From assembly GCF_019393635.1 (NCBI RefSeq), contig NC_057861.1, forward strand, positions 155,017,544 through 155,081,543: DNA of 64,000 nucleotides, read 5' to 3'. Position numbers and translations under genes: made by a program. The notes beneath the pieces are model-generated. The model saw nothing but the letters and a program-made list of their open reading frames with translations. It did not search any database and was not told the origin of the DNA. Positions within the stretch are counted from its first letter, which is position 1, and the number at the start of each line of letters is the position of its first letter. Below, piece by piece: positions 11,076 through 22,289 of the stretch. The stretch comes from Dromiciops gliroides. Lineage: Eukaryota > Chordata > Mammalia > Microbiotheria > Microbiotheriidae.

Positions 11076-12430
11076 TTGTGAACATTTAATTCTTCTTCAT
11101 TTTTGACATATAGCAGAGGTAGCTTGCAACATACTGAATTAGATGACATGCATTATTTTTTTCTTCTATCTTGATGTTTTTTATTTGTTAAGATTGACTT
11201 CTTCATATCTATCATCTAGAAATTGATATTTTTTTTCCTTGTTGGAAATAAAATGTCACAGAATTAGACCTCATTAGATATTCCTGTAATTTTCTGGGAA
11301 TCAGATAGTACAGAGTCAGCCAGTACATATAAATTTGATACCATAATACACCAGGTAGTGTGATAATTACTAATGTGGTGGTAATTTCTTATAACATTAT
11401 ATTTTTAAGCTTGCAAGCACTCTGGAAGCTGTCTATTTCCTTCTCTGTAGGCTGTATGGAATTAGGCTAGTTGCAGACCAGGTGAAAATCAATGCCAGAG
11501 TTATGGCCTCAATAAGGCATCTCAGAGGCCCAAATGACTAAGAAACAGGAAATAGCATTCTCTCCTACTCAAATTTATGAAGTGTTTTTGTAGCATTTGG
11601 TTGAGCATTGTCATTCTTATTGACTCCGATTACATAAACACCTGGGTTGAATAGGAAGCTGATAACACTACTTGTTTCTAGAGGAAAATGTGGGCCCATA
11701 TTATAATGCCAAAAGGAATCTAGCAACCATTGCTAACAATTATGAAGTCTTGGGGAGGAAATGAAAACCCTAAAATAGAACTTGACCTAGAAGGAACAGG
11801 AGGGGAAGAGCCAGAGCTTTGTACCAGGAAAGAAAAATTTTCAAAGTGTAGGAAATTTAGAGGGAAGAGACAATATTTACAGTCCTCTAAGGAAGAAAGC
11901 TGAAACATGTCTTTTTGCTCTACAGTTCGGTGTCAGGACTGTGGAAACAGCTTTCTGGAAAAGATCTGACAGGGGTTTGGCTCTGTTGAGACTCTCTCCT
12001 ATAGAATCCCATAAAGGATGGTGGTTGTAGCTGACCTCTGGCCAAACCTACTAGTTGGGAGGGAGATCCTATCAGCTTAAATTTGAGTAAACCAGTCTCC
12101 TTAGTGGTAAATACAGTGATCTACATTCCTAAAGGACAGTATAAAGATAACAAATTGAGGAAAGGGACACAGTGGATGTGTGAGTCATCTCCCTCTCCCC
12201 CATAGGTGTTTGCTGGCCCTGGAAGAGATTCTATTTTCCCTAGGGTAAATAGCCTTATGCCTAGAATTTCTAGAAGAATTAGTTCAAGGGATTGCCTTAC
12301 CTGTACAGATGGTTCTCCTGAGTAATAAGGAAAAGGAGGTGGTCTTCAAGAAGGGCTGCTGCATCTGAACAAACCTTGGCCATTTATTGGATCAAAACAG
12401 AATCGTCCTTGACCATATTTCAACAACCTG
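11076..12430. other. No feature recognised
   Basis: About 1.35 kb without a repeat family, RNA gene or convincing coding frame that I can name. The short frame at 11720-11908 on the minus strand lacks support. Being relatively free of repeats, it would be a place to look for conserved non-coding sequence. Confidence 0.4.
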
Positions 12431-12545
12431 TCAGAAAGAACGCTGGATTGGGAATTGAGATCTGATTTAAAATCCTTGCTCTGACAATAACTCTAGGCTT
12501 TGTTTTCTCTAAAATAAGGTAGCTATAGTAGTGATGATAGGAGGG
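12431..12545 (+). repeat. MIR-like fragment
   Basis: Contains aacgctggattgggaattga and a MIR-like tail ttgttttctctaaaataagg. From 12546 to 13384 nothing else was recognised. Confidence 0.35.
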
Positions 12546-13384
12546 GAAAAGATGGTTTTTAAGCAGATGTATGCTGGTTAATATTTAAAAACTGATTCTA
12601 TAATGTATTCAAGATACACTTTAAAGATTAATCTACATTATTATAATTTTACTTCATTTAAAAAATCTAGGGAAGAAGTGTTAAACACTCAACCAAAACT
12701 AGATTAAAACAAAGTTCCTATCTTATTTTAATGTGTTTATATATTAATAAGTACATGTGTAAACATGTATGATTTTCTAAGACAGTATGTAGGCTGCAAT
12801 GAACCTGATGTACAATTTCATGATCCCTGTTTCTATTTAAATTTGACAGAACTGTTTGAAAAATCAAGAAAATAAATTAAACCCTGCTTTTTAAGTTTGA
12901 CAATTCCCAAAGTATAAATACTTATGCTGAAAATTTATCACTCTGTTCTCCCTTTGAGTTGGCTCCGGAAAACCCTTGTTTTAAATTCTTCCTCTAGCTT
13001 TAACAATCTGTGGGGCTTTGAAACTTGGGCTCCAGTGACTAGACCTCATTTCAGCCTGATTTTCAGTAAGAGGTTAATGAGTCTTCCTTCCTTCCCTTTG
13101 CAGATCACTTCACATCTCTGGGTCCTCCTTTTGTTCTTCTTTAAAGTGAAGGAGTTGAAGTAGTTTTCATCAAGTTGCATTTTAGTTCTAGCATTTTATC
13201 ATGATACTTTGAGGGATTTTAAAAAGTTGTAACAGAGGAGGGATGAAGTTGTCATCTGGCTTTCATTCAGTGCCTTTTGCATTTATTGGTTTTAGGTGGT
13301 TTCTATTTCAGGAATCAATGTTTTTCAATGCCAAGGGTAGGCAGAGGGAGAGAGTCATCCCTAGTGCCTGGTTGTCAAAAATAA

Positions 13385-13805
13385 TGACTTAAAATGGATT
13401 TACTATACTGTAGGAAATAAAGAATGTGAGAAATTCAGAGAAGATTGGGAAGAATTATGTAAACTAAGGTAGAGTAAAGTAAACAGAACCTGGAAAATAA
13501 TATATACAATGACTACAGCAATATAAACAATAAGAATAATAAGAAAAAACACCAACAAAACAGAATTGGACTCTGTGATGGTATAATTAGCAAACTTATC
13601 CATATATAGAAGACAAAAAATGGCATTCCCTTTCTCCTTTGCAGAGATAGGGGACTACTGTTGTGGAATAATTTCTCTACTATTATAATTATTTTATATG
13701 GTGGTTGTTGGATTTTTTTTGGTACAGGGCATAATTTACTGGTGGGTGTGGGGTAGAAAGTCTATAAAGATAATATAAAATCAAAGATATTAATCAAAAT
13801 GTTTT
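13385..13805 (+). repeat. L1/HAL1 3' fragment
   Basis: Decayed marsupial L1/HAL1 3' sequence: gtaaagtaaacagaacctgg, then attgttgtggaataa-like and a long 3' untranslated part ending near aatgtttttaaatac. The antisense 66-codon frame is not a gene. Confidence 0.5.
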
Positions 13806-14591
13806 TAAATACTTAAAATAGAAAGTGATCAAGTTGGTTGTGTTTGCACTCCCTAGGGCAAGCTTCTCCAGTGACTTGATATTAATAAGGAGTTTATGCC
13901 CTCAGTGATCTATATTTTAGGGTTTCTTTAGGACTCAGCATGGAAACATGTCTTTCTCATCACCCTCTACCTGGCTGGGGTGCCTTTTATGTTTCTTGTC
14001 TTACAGGTGCAAAAAAATCCTAATTATGGGTTGGCCTTAACAGAGTAATTTCCTTGCTGCTTCTGAATAAATACCAAATTTTAAGAAGAGAGAGATAAAT
14101 TGAGGAATTGAACTTTGGTTAAGAAAATGATAGCTCAGAATGGAAACTAGACTTATGTACAACTGCTTAAAACAGGATAATGAGCTAGTGCTAAAGATAA
14201 CATATACTTTAACCAGAAGAACTTTCCTTTGAAAAGAAAGGGTTTCCTAAGAAAAAGTTGACTACAGTTCTACCTAGCTAGATTACAAAAAAAACAAAAA
14301 AAGGCAGGAAGAAAAGCAATAGAGACAGCAATACATTTAGAGAAATGATACAATGAAGACATTAACATTGAAACCCATGATGTTAGATGTTTTTAAACAA
14401 AACACAGAATATGGGTAATAAGAGAAATCAGTTGGAAATCCTAATGCAATACTCATGGGTTGCCTAATAAAAAAAAGTTTTCAATTTTAAGTCAGGAAGA
14501 CATCGGTTTAATTTTATCCTTTTCTTCTGTCACTTCCTCACATATGCTAGGCATAGCAATAAGATAAGAAACACCAATAAAAAACGAACAC
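13806..14591. other. No feature recognised
   Basis: AT-rich sequence with no repeat or gene that I can support. Confidence 0.4.
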
Positions 14592-14748
14592 AGGGGGCAG
14601 CTAGATGGCACAGTGGATAGAGCACCGGTCCTGGAGTCAGGAGTTCCTGAGTTCAAATCTGGCCTCAGACGCTTAACACTTACTAGCTGTGTGACCCTAG
14701 GCAAGTCACTTAACCCCAATTGCCTCAAAAAAAAATTAGAAAAAAAAA
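14592..14748 (+). repeat. tRNA-derived CORE-SINE, near full length
   Basis: Begins ggggcagctagatggcacag and ends with caattgcctc and an A-rich tail. Imperfect flanking repeats aaaacgaacaca and aaaacaaacaca are present. The peptide frames on either strand here recur wherever this SINE occurs and are not genes. Confidence 0.85.
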
Positions 14749-15039
14749 AAAACAAACACAAACCAATATTACTCAAATGTGAATATGATCTCACTGATTT
14801 TGAGGTTCTCTCCAATGATTCAGAGAAGGGCCTATCCATGGCTGAACCTCCTTTGTCAAATTTTATCTATGTTTAAAGCCATGTCTGCAAAGTTGGCACA
14901 GGAGCTTTACTTAAGTTATAGGTCTTCCTCACTTTCCATTTTCATCTGGTAGACACCAGCAGGCTATCTGTGATCTCTTTCTCTTATGGTTGGATCAGCT
15001 CATCTTCTTTGCATACAGAGACAACTGGTTGAAAAATTT

Positions 15040-15330
15040 TATGGAAAAAAAATGAAGCAATAACTTGACACACACATAAAGAAACTATAGTAGCCCCAAA
15101 CTGAAAACTAAGGGGGTCTTCTCTTATTGGTAAAAGGCTAAATAAATTACATCACATGTATGTAATAGAATGTTATTTTTCCATAAAAATAATGAAATGA
15201 CAATTTCAAAGGAAAATAAGACCTCTATTAAATGACAGAGCAAAATGAGTAAAAGTAGGAGAGCAATTTGTTTAATAGCACCATTATGGAGAAAAATACC
15301 TTTGAAAGATTTTCAGACTCTGATTTGTTC
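15040..15330 (+). repeat. L1/HAL1 3' fragment
   Basis: Pieces such as gtaatagaatgttatttttc, and gacagagcaaaatgagtaaa match the block of marsupial L1/HAL1 that usually reads tggaatactattgtgc to aaatgagcagaacc, in decayed form. Confidence 0.45.
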
Positions 15331-15679
15331 AATGATTAACCACTGATTCAGATTACTGAAGATGAATCATGTCATCACCTCCTGACAGAGAGGTAGGTGA
15401 TGGTCTTAAAATCCATAATGAGGCATGCATATTATTGAATGGCTTCTGTGAGAATCATTTGTTTGTGCTAAGCATATTTATTTTGAGTGGGGTTTTTTTG
15501 GTTTTGTTTTTTGTTTTGTTTTTGTTTTTGACTTCTCTGATGGGGGCAGTGTGAAGAAGAGATGAAAAAAGGATAGCTTGAGTAATAGCTTACAAAATAA
15601 GTTCTCAGACTGTCCAGTTTTTTTTTTTAATATTCTAACAAAACCCAGAAGGAAGAGATAAAAAGACAAAATCTACATA

Positions 15680-16175
15680 CATGCTTAACACATCTGTAAA
15701 AATGCATAAAATAGCAGGATGTTAACCTACCAAGAAAATAGAGCTTATATAATGCAAATATCTAACACTACAGAAATAAAAAATGTCTTAAATAATTAGA
15801 GAGACATGCATTGCTCAGAGTTGAAGTCAATCTAATAAAAATCATGCTGCTACCTAAATTATTTACAGAGTTACTGCTATACTAATCAAACAGCTAAGGG
15901 GTTACTTTTTAGAACTGGACAAAGCAATAACAAAATTCATTTGGAGAAAGAAAATGTCTAGAATCTCAAGGGAAATAATGGGGGGAAAGTAGGAAGACAG
16001 GGACCTTAGATCTTAAACTATATTGCAATGAAGTGATCATCTGAAACTATTTAGTCCTGGAGAAAAAAAAAATAGAAAAGAATATTAGTAAAACAGATTA
16101 GGTAGGGAAGACCCAGAGCAAATTAACGTACTAGCCCAATGTTTAATGGAAGCTAAAAACTAAACAAAGAAGATG
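15680..16175 (+). repeat. L1 ORF2 fragment (reverse-transcriptase C-terminal region)
   Basis: The block gaactggacaaagcaataac, aaaattcatttggagaaaga and aggaagacagggaccttaga corresponds to the late part of L1 ORF2. Many stops and frameshifts are present. Confidence 0.5.
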
Positions 16176-16329
16176 ACCATCAAGTATAAATTTGATTCTG
16201 TGTAACTCTTAATTCTTCCCTCTATAGCAAAGCAGAATGAAACCAAAACCTCTGCCATATGAAAGATGTAACAGTTCTTGAACACAAAATAAACATTTCC
16301 AATTCTTGTAATTGATACCGCATGAATCT

Positions 16330-16600
16330 AAGGATCTAAGCATTGCCCTTCTTTATACCTTCTTCAGCTCATCAGTATTCAATTGTCCTACACTATCCCA
16401 ATCATTGTCCCCTCACCATATTCCATCTAAAATATGGTGCCCAGAAGTGAATACAATTGTCTCAGTTGTGGTTTGACATAGAGTATTTCAGAACTATAAG
16501 CTCCTTCAATATTGATATCATGACTCTCCCAATGAAATTTAGGTAGCATTAGCATTTTTCCCTTGGAAATCCATACCTTTGACTCATTTTGTACTTGTAA
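16330..16600 (-). repeat. CR1/L3 LINE fragment
   Basis: Motifs aaaatatggtgcccagaagt and tgtctcagttgtggtttgac are the antisense of a common CR1/L3 3' block. It is old and heavily diverged. Confidence 0.5.
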
Positions 16601-17039
16601 TTCACTAAGATCCCCAAAATGTTTTCACAGAAAGTTTGAATTTGTGTCTGACTTTTATTTGTCCTATTTAATTTGGTCTTTTTGACTCAGCCCTCTTACA
16701 ACTCTTCTTTGTATCTTCCATGGTACTTTGGACATTGGATGGGTCCAATAAATACTTATTGATGACACTGATGTTTCATTAATGTAAATAAAATTTATTG
16801 TGACCTCAAAAGTATAGCATCTATACAGTTCTATAGCTTCTAAAATGTCTTATGTTTGAAAGAAAAAGGCAGGTAGGATGCAATAATTTTTCTATTTCAG
16901 TGTTGGTTCAAACATATCACTTTAGGGGTATTGTCAAATGCATGGTAAAATAACACATATGTGCTTTTTGAAATTATTCAATACAATAGAATAGTCATAT
17001 CACAAATTTACAGAACTCCTTTGGGATCTGCCTGGCTTT

Positions 17040-17306
17040 AGATATCATCTTCACAAAACATTTATTGAGCATGTTATTGGGCATGGTGCTATACTAGGTA
17101 CTGGAGGAATATAATTACTTATACTTAATCCTTGCTTTCCAAGGCTTTTAAAACTAATATCCATTAAATTACCATGCGATGTATTTATTTACATATACAT
17201 TTATATATGCATATGTATAGACATATATACATATATAAAAATAATTTTAGTAGTGAAATCATGCTGAATTCTAATGATCACTTAGTATCTCCTCCCCATA
17301 TAAATG

Positions 17307-17351
<45 letters not shown>

Positions 17352-17435
17352 TTTATATATATATATATATACATATATTTATAGATATATGTGTGCCTAT
17401 GTGTGCACACATATATGTATTGTACATGTGAATAT
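17040..17435. repeat. Ancient repeat start followed by TA-rich microsatellites
   Basis: At 17055 acatttattgagcatgttat begins the same ancient repeat as at 120. It runs to about 17165. From 17180 TATA/CATA units dominate, with a pure (AT)n run at about 17308-17343. Confidence 0.6.
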
Positions 17436-18189
17436 CTATGGATAGTTCTCATCATAACTATTTTTAGAATCCTACAGATCTTTTAGTTACAAGGTATATA
17501 GAACTGTTCCTGACTCTTCTCAATACTAAGCAGAATTGTCACTAATGATTTTAAGTCAATAGTTACTTTGGGATGTTCATCTTTTTGTTTGTTTTCTGGC
17601 TCATGAAAACTTATCCAGAAGTATCTGTCCCCAGAATTCTCTCTTTTGCTCTTAATTTTATCTTCATTAAATGCTAGAAAGAGTCTTTAAACAGTGAAAC
17701 AAGATGAAGAAATTCTTGAAAAGGAATGGCAATGGTCTTGGGCTTTGTTTAGTGTTGTTGTGTTTATCATATGAAGACTGTGAGACCAGAGGGATATGGT
17801 TTTGCTGGAATAAGAGCAGTATCCCACTGGCTTTCTGTAGCATGGCATTTGGTGTTTTGGAGGAAAACACTCCTGTATAAATATAACAGCAGGCTGCTGG
17901 GACTAAAGACACCAACAGGGGCTACATTGATGGCAGTGTTCTTTTACTTAGTGAAATGCATTCTATGCTGCCATTAGAAAATGGATTGTTGAAGGAAGCA
18001 ATACTATCTTAATTCAAATAATATAACAAAGACACCATCCCCATTAACTTCAAAAAAGACATCCATCATCATAAGCACATATATATATTGCTATACATAC
18101 ACATATTGCTATACAAAATATGAATTAGCCTCTTACTATTTAATATAACTGCTTGGTTCACTTTTTTTGAATCATAACATCTAATCCTT
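17436..18189. other. No feature recognised
   Basis: Overlapping short frames on both strands near 17667-17977 have no family resemblance. Confidence 0.4.
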
Positions 18190-18202
18190 AAAGGAGACCA
18201 TA

Positions 18203-18341
18203 GGGGCAGCTAGGTGGCACAGTGGATAGAGCACCAGCCCTAGAGTCAGGAGGACCTGAGTTCAAATCCAGCCTCAGAGACTTGACAATTACTAGCTGTG
18301 ACACTGGGCAAGTCACTTAACCCCAATTGCCTTGCAAAAAA
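18203..18341 (+). repeat. tRNA-derived CORE-SINE with 13-bp target duplication
   Basis: Begins ggggcagctaggtggcacag and ends caattgccttgc plus an A-run. The flanks aaaggagaccata at 18190-18202 and 18342-18354 are identical, which marks a clean insertion. Confidence 0.9.
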
Positions 18342-18524
18342 AAAGGAGACCATAGAAATTACTTAGTCTTACTTTATCCCTCAAGTAAAAAATCTCTCTC
18401 CAATATCCATGGCAGTTAATTATTTATCTTTTGTTTGAACATTTTCAGTGTTCAATTAATAATTAATGGTGTAATAATAACAATATTCAAATTTTATAAT
18501 CCATTATGGGTCAAAAATGTTCTC

Positions 18525-18690
18525 TATATGCCATAATAGAGAGGCAATAATATATAGTAGAAAGTGTATTCTACTTATAGTCAGGAGGACACTTCAGTTC
18601 AAAATCACTTTTGACACATTTTCTTATCTGGGCTACTTGATCTTTTCAGTCCTTAGTCTCTCCAAGATGTGGAAAGTGATACATACATAC
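18525..18690 (+). repeat. MIR/THER-type fragment
   Basis: Decayed tRNA-like head (atatatagtagaaagtgtat), then gtcaggaggacacttcagtt. It runs into a short TATG tract at 18680-18721 that abuts the LTR. Confidence 0.4.
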
Positions 18691-18721
18691 ACACATATAT
18701 ATGTACATATATGTATATGTA

Positions 18722-19164
18722 TGTTATAATGATTGGAATGATGCCACCTGCTGGAGAGTTACTGTAGGAAAGCTCCTCCATGAGAAGAAGGCATCTGAGG
18801 GCAAGCCATGTGGCTTTCCTTAGTGTCAGGAAATGATGTTTGCTTGTGGGTACTGTTAATCAAGGCTACCAGCCAATTAGCTTTGACATGTGTGTGCCTA
18901 TGGATGGGATGTTGCCAGTTTCACAGGAGGCTTGTGGGATGAATGAGGTGTGGCTCACGCTCTTTCCTGAGGACTCTCGTGTAGAGTGGAGCCTAAATGT
19001 GCTCTCCCTTTGATAGATGAATCTAGGCCTTTCTCTCTCTTCACCAAATTCTTATTCTCCTTAATAAATGCTTAAAAGTCTAAACTCTTGCTAAAGCTTA
19101 AAATTTATTGGCGACCACTCATTAGATATTTTAGACAGACTAGTTAGAATTTTAGCCCCTTACA
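18722..19164 (+). mobile_element. LTR of retrovirus-like element E2 (443 bp)
   Basis: Starts tgttataatgattggaatg and ends ttttagccccttaca. It matches the 358-bp LTR of E1 at both ends: tgccacctgctggaga in U3, and ccttaataaatgcttaaaag plus ggcgaccactca in R-U5. A polyadenylation signal AATAAA is inside. It is 85 bases longer than the E1 LTR in U3. Only this 5' LTR is found; no matching 3' LTR follows. Confidence 0.85.
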
Positions 19165-19166
19165 GA

Positions 19167-19184
19167 TGGCTGACCACAAAGGGG
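19167..19184 (+). promoter_or_regulatory. Primer-binding site of E2
   Basis: Two bases after the LTR comes tggctgaccacaaagggg. E1 has tggctgaccacgaagagg in the same place. From general knowledge this resembles the complement of a tRNA-Arg 3' end (tggcgaccacgaaggg) with one extra T. The tRNA identity is an inference. Confidence 0.55.
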
Positions 19185-19298
19185 AAAGCTGAACCTTCAT
19201 CTTCAGATCTTCTGGTTGGGTAAGAAATTTACCCTACCCTATTCCTTGAAACTCTGAAGTACTGCTAAGTACGAACTGTTTTCTATTTAAATTTTCAC

Positions 19299-19620
19299 AT
19301 GAGTTTTTTCAACTCCCTAAGTACCCTGTTTCTGATTTTAGTCTGTTTAAGCAGACAAATGGGGGATAAGATCATGTTAGTGCTTTGTTTTTGTGGATTT
19401 TCTTTTTTTATTTTTGTTAGAAGAGAGAGAAAGCTGCTCACAGAAGGGAATATAAATATCCCCCCCTCTCCCAACCATGTCTTTTCAGAGAAACCTCTGA
19501 CTCCAGCAGCTTTTCCAAATTCTAACACTAAGTGTTGATCTAATTTTGCATGCCTGGAGGCAACAACCCAGCCTCTAAAAGCCTGAGTTCGAAACCAAGC
19601 CTGATTCAAATTGTCCAGGT
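19299..19620 (+). pseudogene. Truncated gag-like frame of E2
   Basis: From ATG 19299 the frame runs 79 codons to TGA at 19536-19538. It contains two hydrophobic stretches (LFLILVCL near residue 10 and the CFCGFSFFIF region near 30). It matches the first 80 or so residues of the E1 frame at 31097-31972, sharing RQMGDKIML and AAFPNSNT. The three length differences between the copies are 6, 6 and 3 bases, all in frame. Beyond the stop similarity continues to about 19620, then an internal deletion joins it to the element's 3' end. Calling it gag rests on position after the primer site and on the E1 zinc-knuckle-like motif. Confidence 0.6.
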
Positions 19621-19626
19621 CTCCCT

Positions 19627-19668
19627 TTGTTTCTTCAAGGAACATGCAATGTTTCCTTGATGAAACAA
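19627..19668 (+). promoter_or_regulatory. Conserved stem-loop near the 3' end of E2
   Basis: The arms ttgtttcttcaaggaacat and atgtttccttgatgaaacaa pair almost fully around a three-base loop. E1 (29141-29175) and E3 (57493-57528) have the equivalent hairpin just inside their 3' LTRs. Here the expected 3' LTR is missing and a TATG tract follows. Confidence 0.65.
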
Positions 19669-19689
19669 TGTATATATGTATATGTATAC

Positions 19690-19880
19690 ACATACACATG
19701 TGTGTATATATAATCTCATTTGATTTTCATGAAAGCTCTGACAGAATATTATTCCACTTTTTCAATGAAGAAATCATGATCATAGTCACTTGAGTAACTA
19801 AGTAACAAAGCTAGTATTAGAGGTGATATTTGAACACACATCTCTTTCTGACTCCAAGCCAAACACACTTCTCACTCATT
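19690..19880 (-). repeat. MIR CORE-SINE
   Basis: Antisense MIR: atctcatttgattttcatga, then a core-like region (agtaacaaagctagta), then tgaacacacatctctttctg. Confidence 0.6.
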
Positions 19881-20029
19881 GCTTCCTGAATTCAAATTCA
19901 GCACCTTTCCTCCTTGCCATTCTTCATTGTATTATTTTATTTGAGCTTCACAACTACAATTTTCATGACAAAGTTCTTATTTAATCAAATTGAAAACTGC
20001 CTCTCAGTGATGTCTGCCTATTGGTCATA

Positions 20030-20620
20030 GTATGTCCTTTAGAGTAGCACAGAGTAAATATAATTCTTCTTCCAGATATCAGTACTCCAAATAGTTTCAG
20101 ACAAATGTCATGCCTACCACTAGTTTTATTTTTGCCAAAATAAACATTCCACTTCCTTCAACCATGTTCATATAAGAGTTTCAAATTCCCTCACTATCCA
20201 GGCCACCTTTTCTTTTTTGTATTTTGTTTTATCAATGTCGTTTTAAAATTGTGATGCTAAGAACTGAACCTAGTACCCCAGATATGGTCTGAGTAGCATA
20301 GAGGATGGTGAGGCTATTTCCTCCTTTATTAAGCACATTGTATTCCCATTAAGGCAATTCAAGATTGAATTAACTTTTTTTTTGACAGGCACCTTAGATT
20401 GAACTTGGATTCATCTAAAATCCTTATGTCTGTTTCCATTTAACTGTCAAGTCATGCATTCTTCTTTCAATATTTGTGTCTGTTTTCTTTTAACATATGG
20501 CTGGATTTTACATTTATCATTATTACATTTACATTACACTATTACATATTACAGTAGTTTCAATCATTGTTCTAACCTGAAAAGGTTTTTTGGCATGCTG
20601 ATTCCATTCTCCAAACAGTA
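20030..20620 (-). repeat. CR1/L3 LINE fragment
   Basis: Contains gaactgaacctagtacccca and gatatggtctgagtagcata, the antisense CR1/L3 block, and ttaaggcaattcaagattga. Edges are approximate. Confidence 0.45.
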
Positions 20621-20639
20621 GTGAAAGGAAGGGAATAAG

Positions 20640-20895
20640 CCTTTATAGAGTGCCAACCTACTCTGGGCCAGACACTATGCTAAGCTCTTTACAAATATCA
20701 TCTCATTTGATCTTCATAACAACCCTAAAAAGGCAAATATTGTTATCTCCCATTTCACAGGTAAAGAAATGGGCAAACAGAGGTTAAGTGACTTTCCCTG
20801 TTTCACACAGCTAGTAACTGGCTGAGGTCAGTTTTTTTAACTCAGGCCTTCCCGACTCCAGGCCCAATGTTCCATCCACAGTACTACCTGCTATC
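20640..20895 (-). repeat. MIR CORE-SINE, nearly complete
   Basis: One of the best kept MIR copies here. Antisense order: ctctttacaaatatcatctc, tcttcataacaaccctaaaa, tttcacaggtaaagaaatgg, gaggttaagtgactttccct, cacacagctagtaactgg, then the tRNA-like head. Confidence 0.75.
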
Positions 20896-21604
20896 TGTCT
20901 AGTGATTCTGCCTTCCAATTTTGTGTTATTTGAATTTGTCAGAATCATTTCTAAAACTTCACACAAATCACTAATTTTAAAAAGAGATGTTTCTCCAGAT
21001 TAACAAGATCAACAAGTTCTTTGAGTATAGTTATTTAAGGAGTTCTATAGTCACAAAAATGAAAAAAATATAATATAATTTGTTTGGAACTGAACATTTG
21101 ATCCTAGTATCTGAGAGTTGTTTTTTTCCTGAGTTTCTTGTTGATTGGTTGTATGATTTCACCAACATATGGAGTTCTTTGTGTGAGATCTTCCTCCCAC
21201 CATGCAAATCAGAAAATTTAGCCTATAATTTTGTTGTGGCAAATTAAAGTATTTGCCCTTCTCTAGTTCTGGAAACCTTCTATAGTTGTCTAAAAATGTT
21301 CAAGGATCGCTGATAGTACCTCAACAATTTTATTTGCAAGTTCATTCAAGTTCCTATATTATTCTAGGTCTGGACACTTGAATACATTAAGGTCTTTATA
21401 ATATTGCCTGAATGATGCCTCATTCAAATTGGGTATCTATTCTCTATGACCCATTTTTGTTTTTATCCTGCCCAGAAGAAATAACATTCTCTTTTGGAAC
21501 ATGGGAGAATAAACAGAAGTGTAGAAAGAGTTGCATGGCTCAGTCTTTTCATCATCATTCATTATCATAACCCCATGTATTCTGAAGAGCAATCCAAAGT
21601 CCCA
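20896..21604. other. Unassigned, with a CR1/L3-like piece
   Basis: Around 21300-21400 the text caattttatttgcaagttca resembles a piece at 24060-24110 (gcaatcttatctgcaacttc). Both may come from the same old LINE. No gene is supported. Confidence 0.3.
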
Positions 21605-22285
21605 TGTGATAAAATAATGGAATTTGGCAGACACCCAGGGGTCCCACCTGAATGATCTAGGACTGTTTGGGAAACCAGCTAGGTGCCTACTTGGAATAAA
21701 TGGATATGGGCCACACCTGGCCTGCCCTCAGTGATGTATGCTGCTGATGTCAGCAGGGGAACCAATCTCTAACATCCAGCTTGAAGGACCTCCCTTTTGG
21801 GAGAGGGAGATTAAAAGTAGAAAAGGGAATGCTCGCTGAGGAGAGCTTGTCTTTCCTCTTGGTGAGATTATGAGAGCAGACTGCAGAGGAGCTGCACAGC
21901 TGTTTCCTATTGAAACTACAGACCTCACATGGTGAGTTAATAAAAATGGGTCCAGCTCTTTGAATTAGCTCAGCTGGAAGCAAGTTTGGGAATTGTGTCA
22001 GTCTTTGCTAGAGCCACCGAGATTATCCATTTTTTTCTTTCCCTATTTCTCTTGTCCTTGACTTAATTAACTTCACCTTTGCTGTATATTTTATTCCCAT
22101 TAATAAAACCTGATTTTTTTGTGGAAAAGAAGCTGTTAATCTCCTTTCGTATTGTCCTGGGGGAAATAACTAAAAAAGGCAGTTTGGAAGGGAGGAAACT
22201 TTGGACCTAGAAGTCCCTCATTATTTTCTGAACCCCAATATTATGGTGAGCCACCCAATTAACTCACCCCATATTAAATCCTATA
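21605..22285 (+). mobile_element. Solo LTR (681 bp)
   Basis: Begins TGTGATAAAA and ends about CCTATA (TG..TA instead of TG..CA). The four bases ccca flank it at 21601-21604 and 22286-22289. It has AATAAA in taataaaacctg near 22101 and the U5 block aaccccaatattatggtgag, shared with the LTRs at 9809 (antisense) and 44407. The right edge rests on the duplication and could be about 12 bases further right. Confidence 0.65.
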
Positions 22286-22289
22286 CCCA

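Noticed and set aside
14492..14839. Recurring peptide with LGLSDLPRVTQLVSVK, also at 28355, 40398, and in reverse at 23757, 40901 and 48793
   Set aside because: Every occurrence lies within a copy of the same tRNA-derived SINE, so it is a repeat-derived frame.
18203..18270. tRNA-like sequence with A and B boxes
   Set aside because: It is the head of a SINE with core, tail and target duplication; it is not a tRNA gene.
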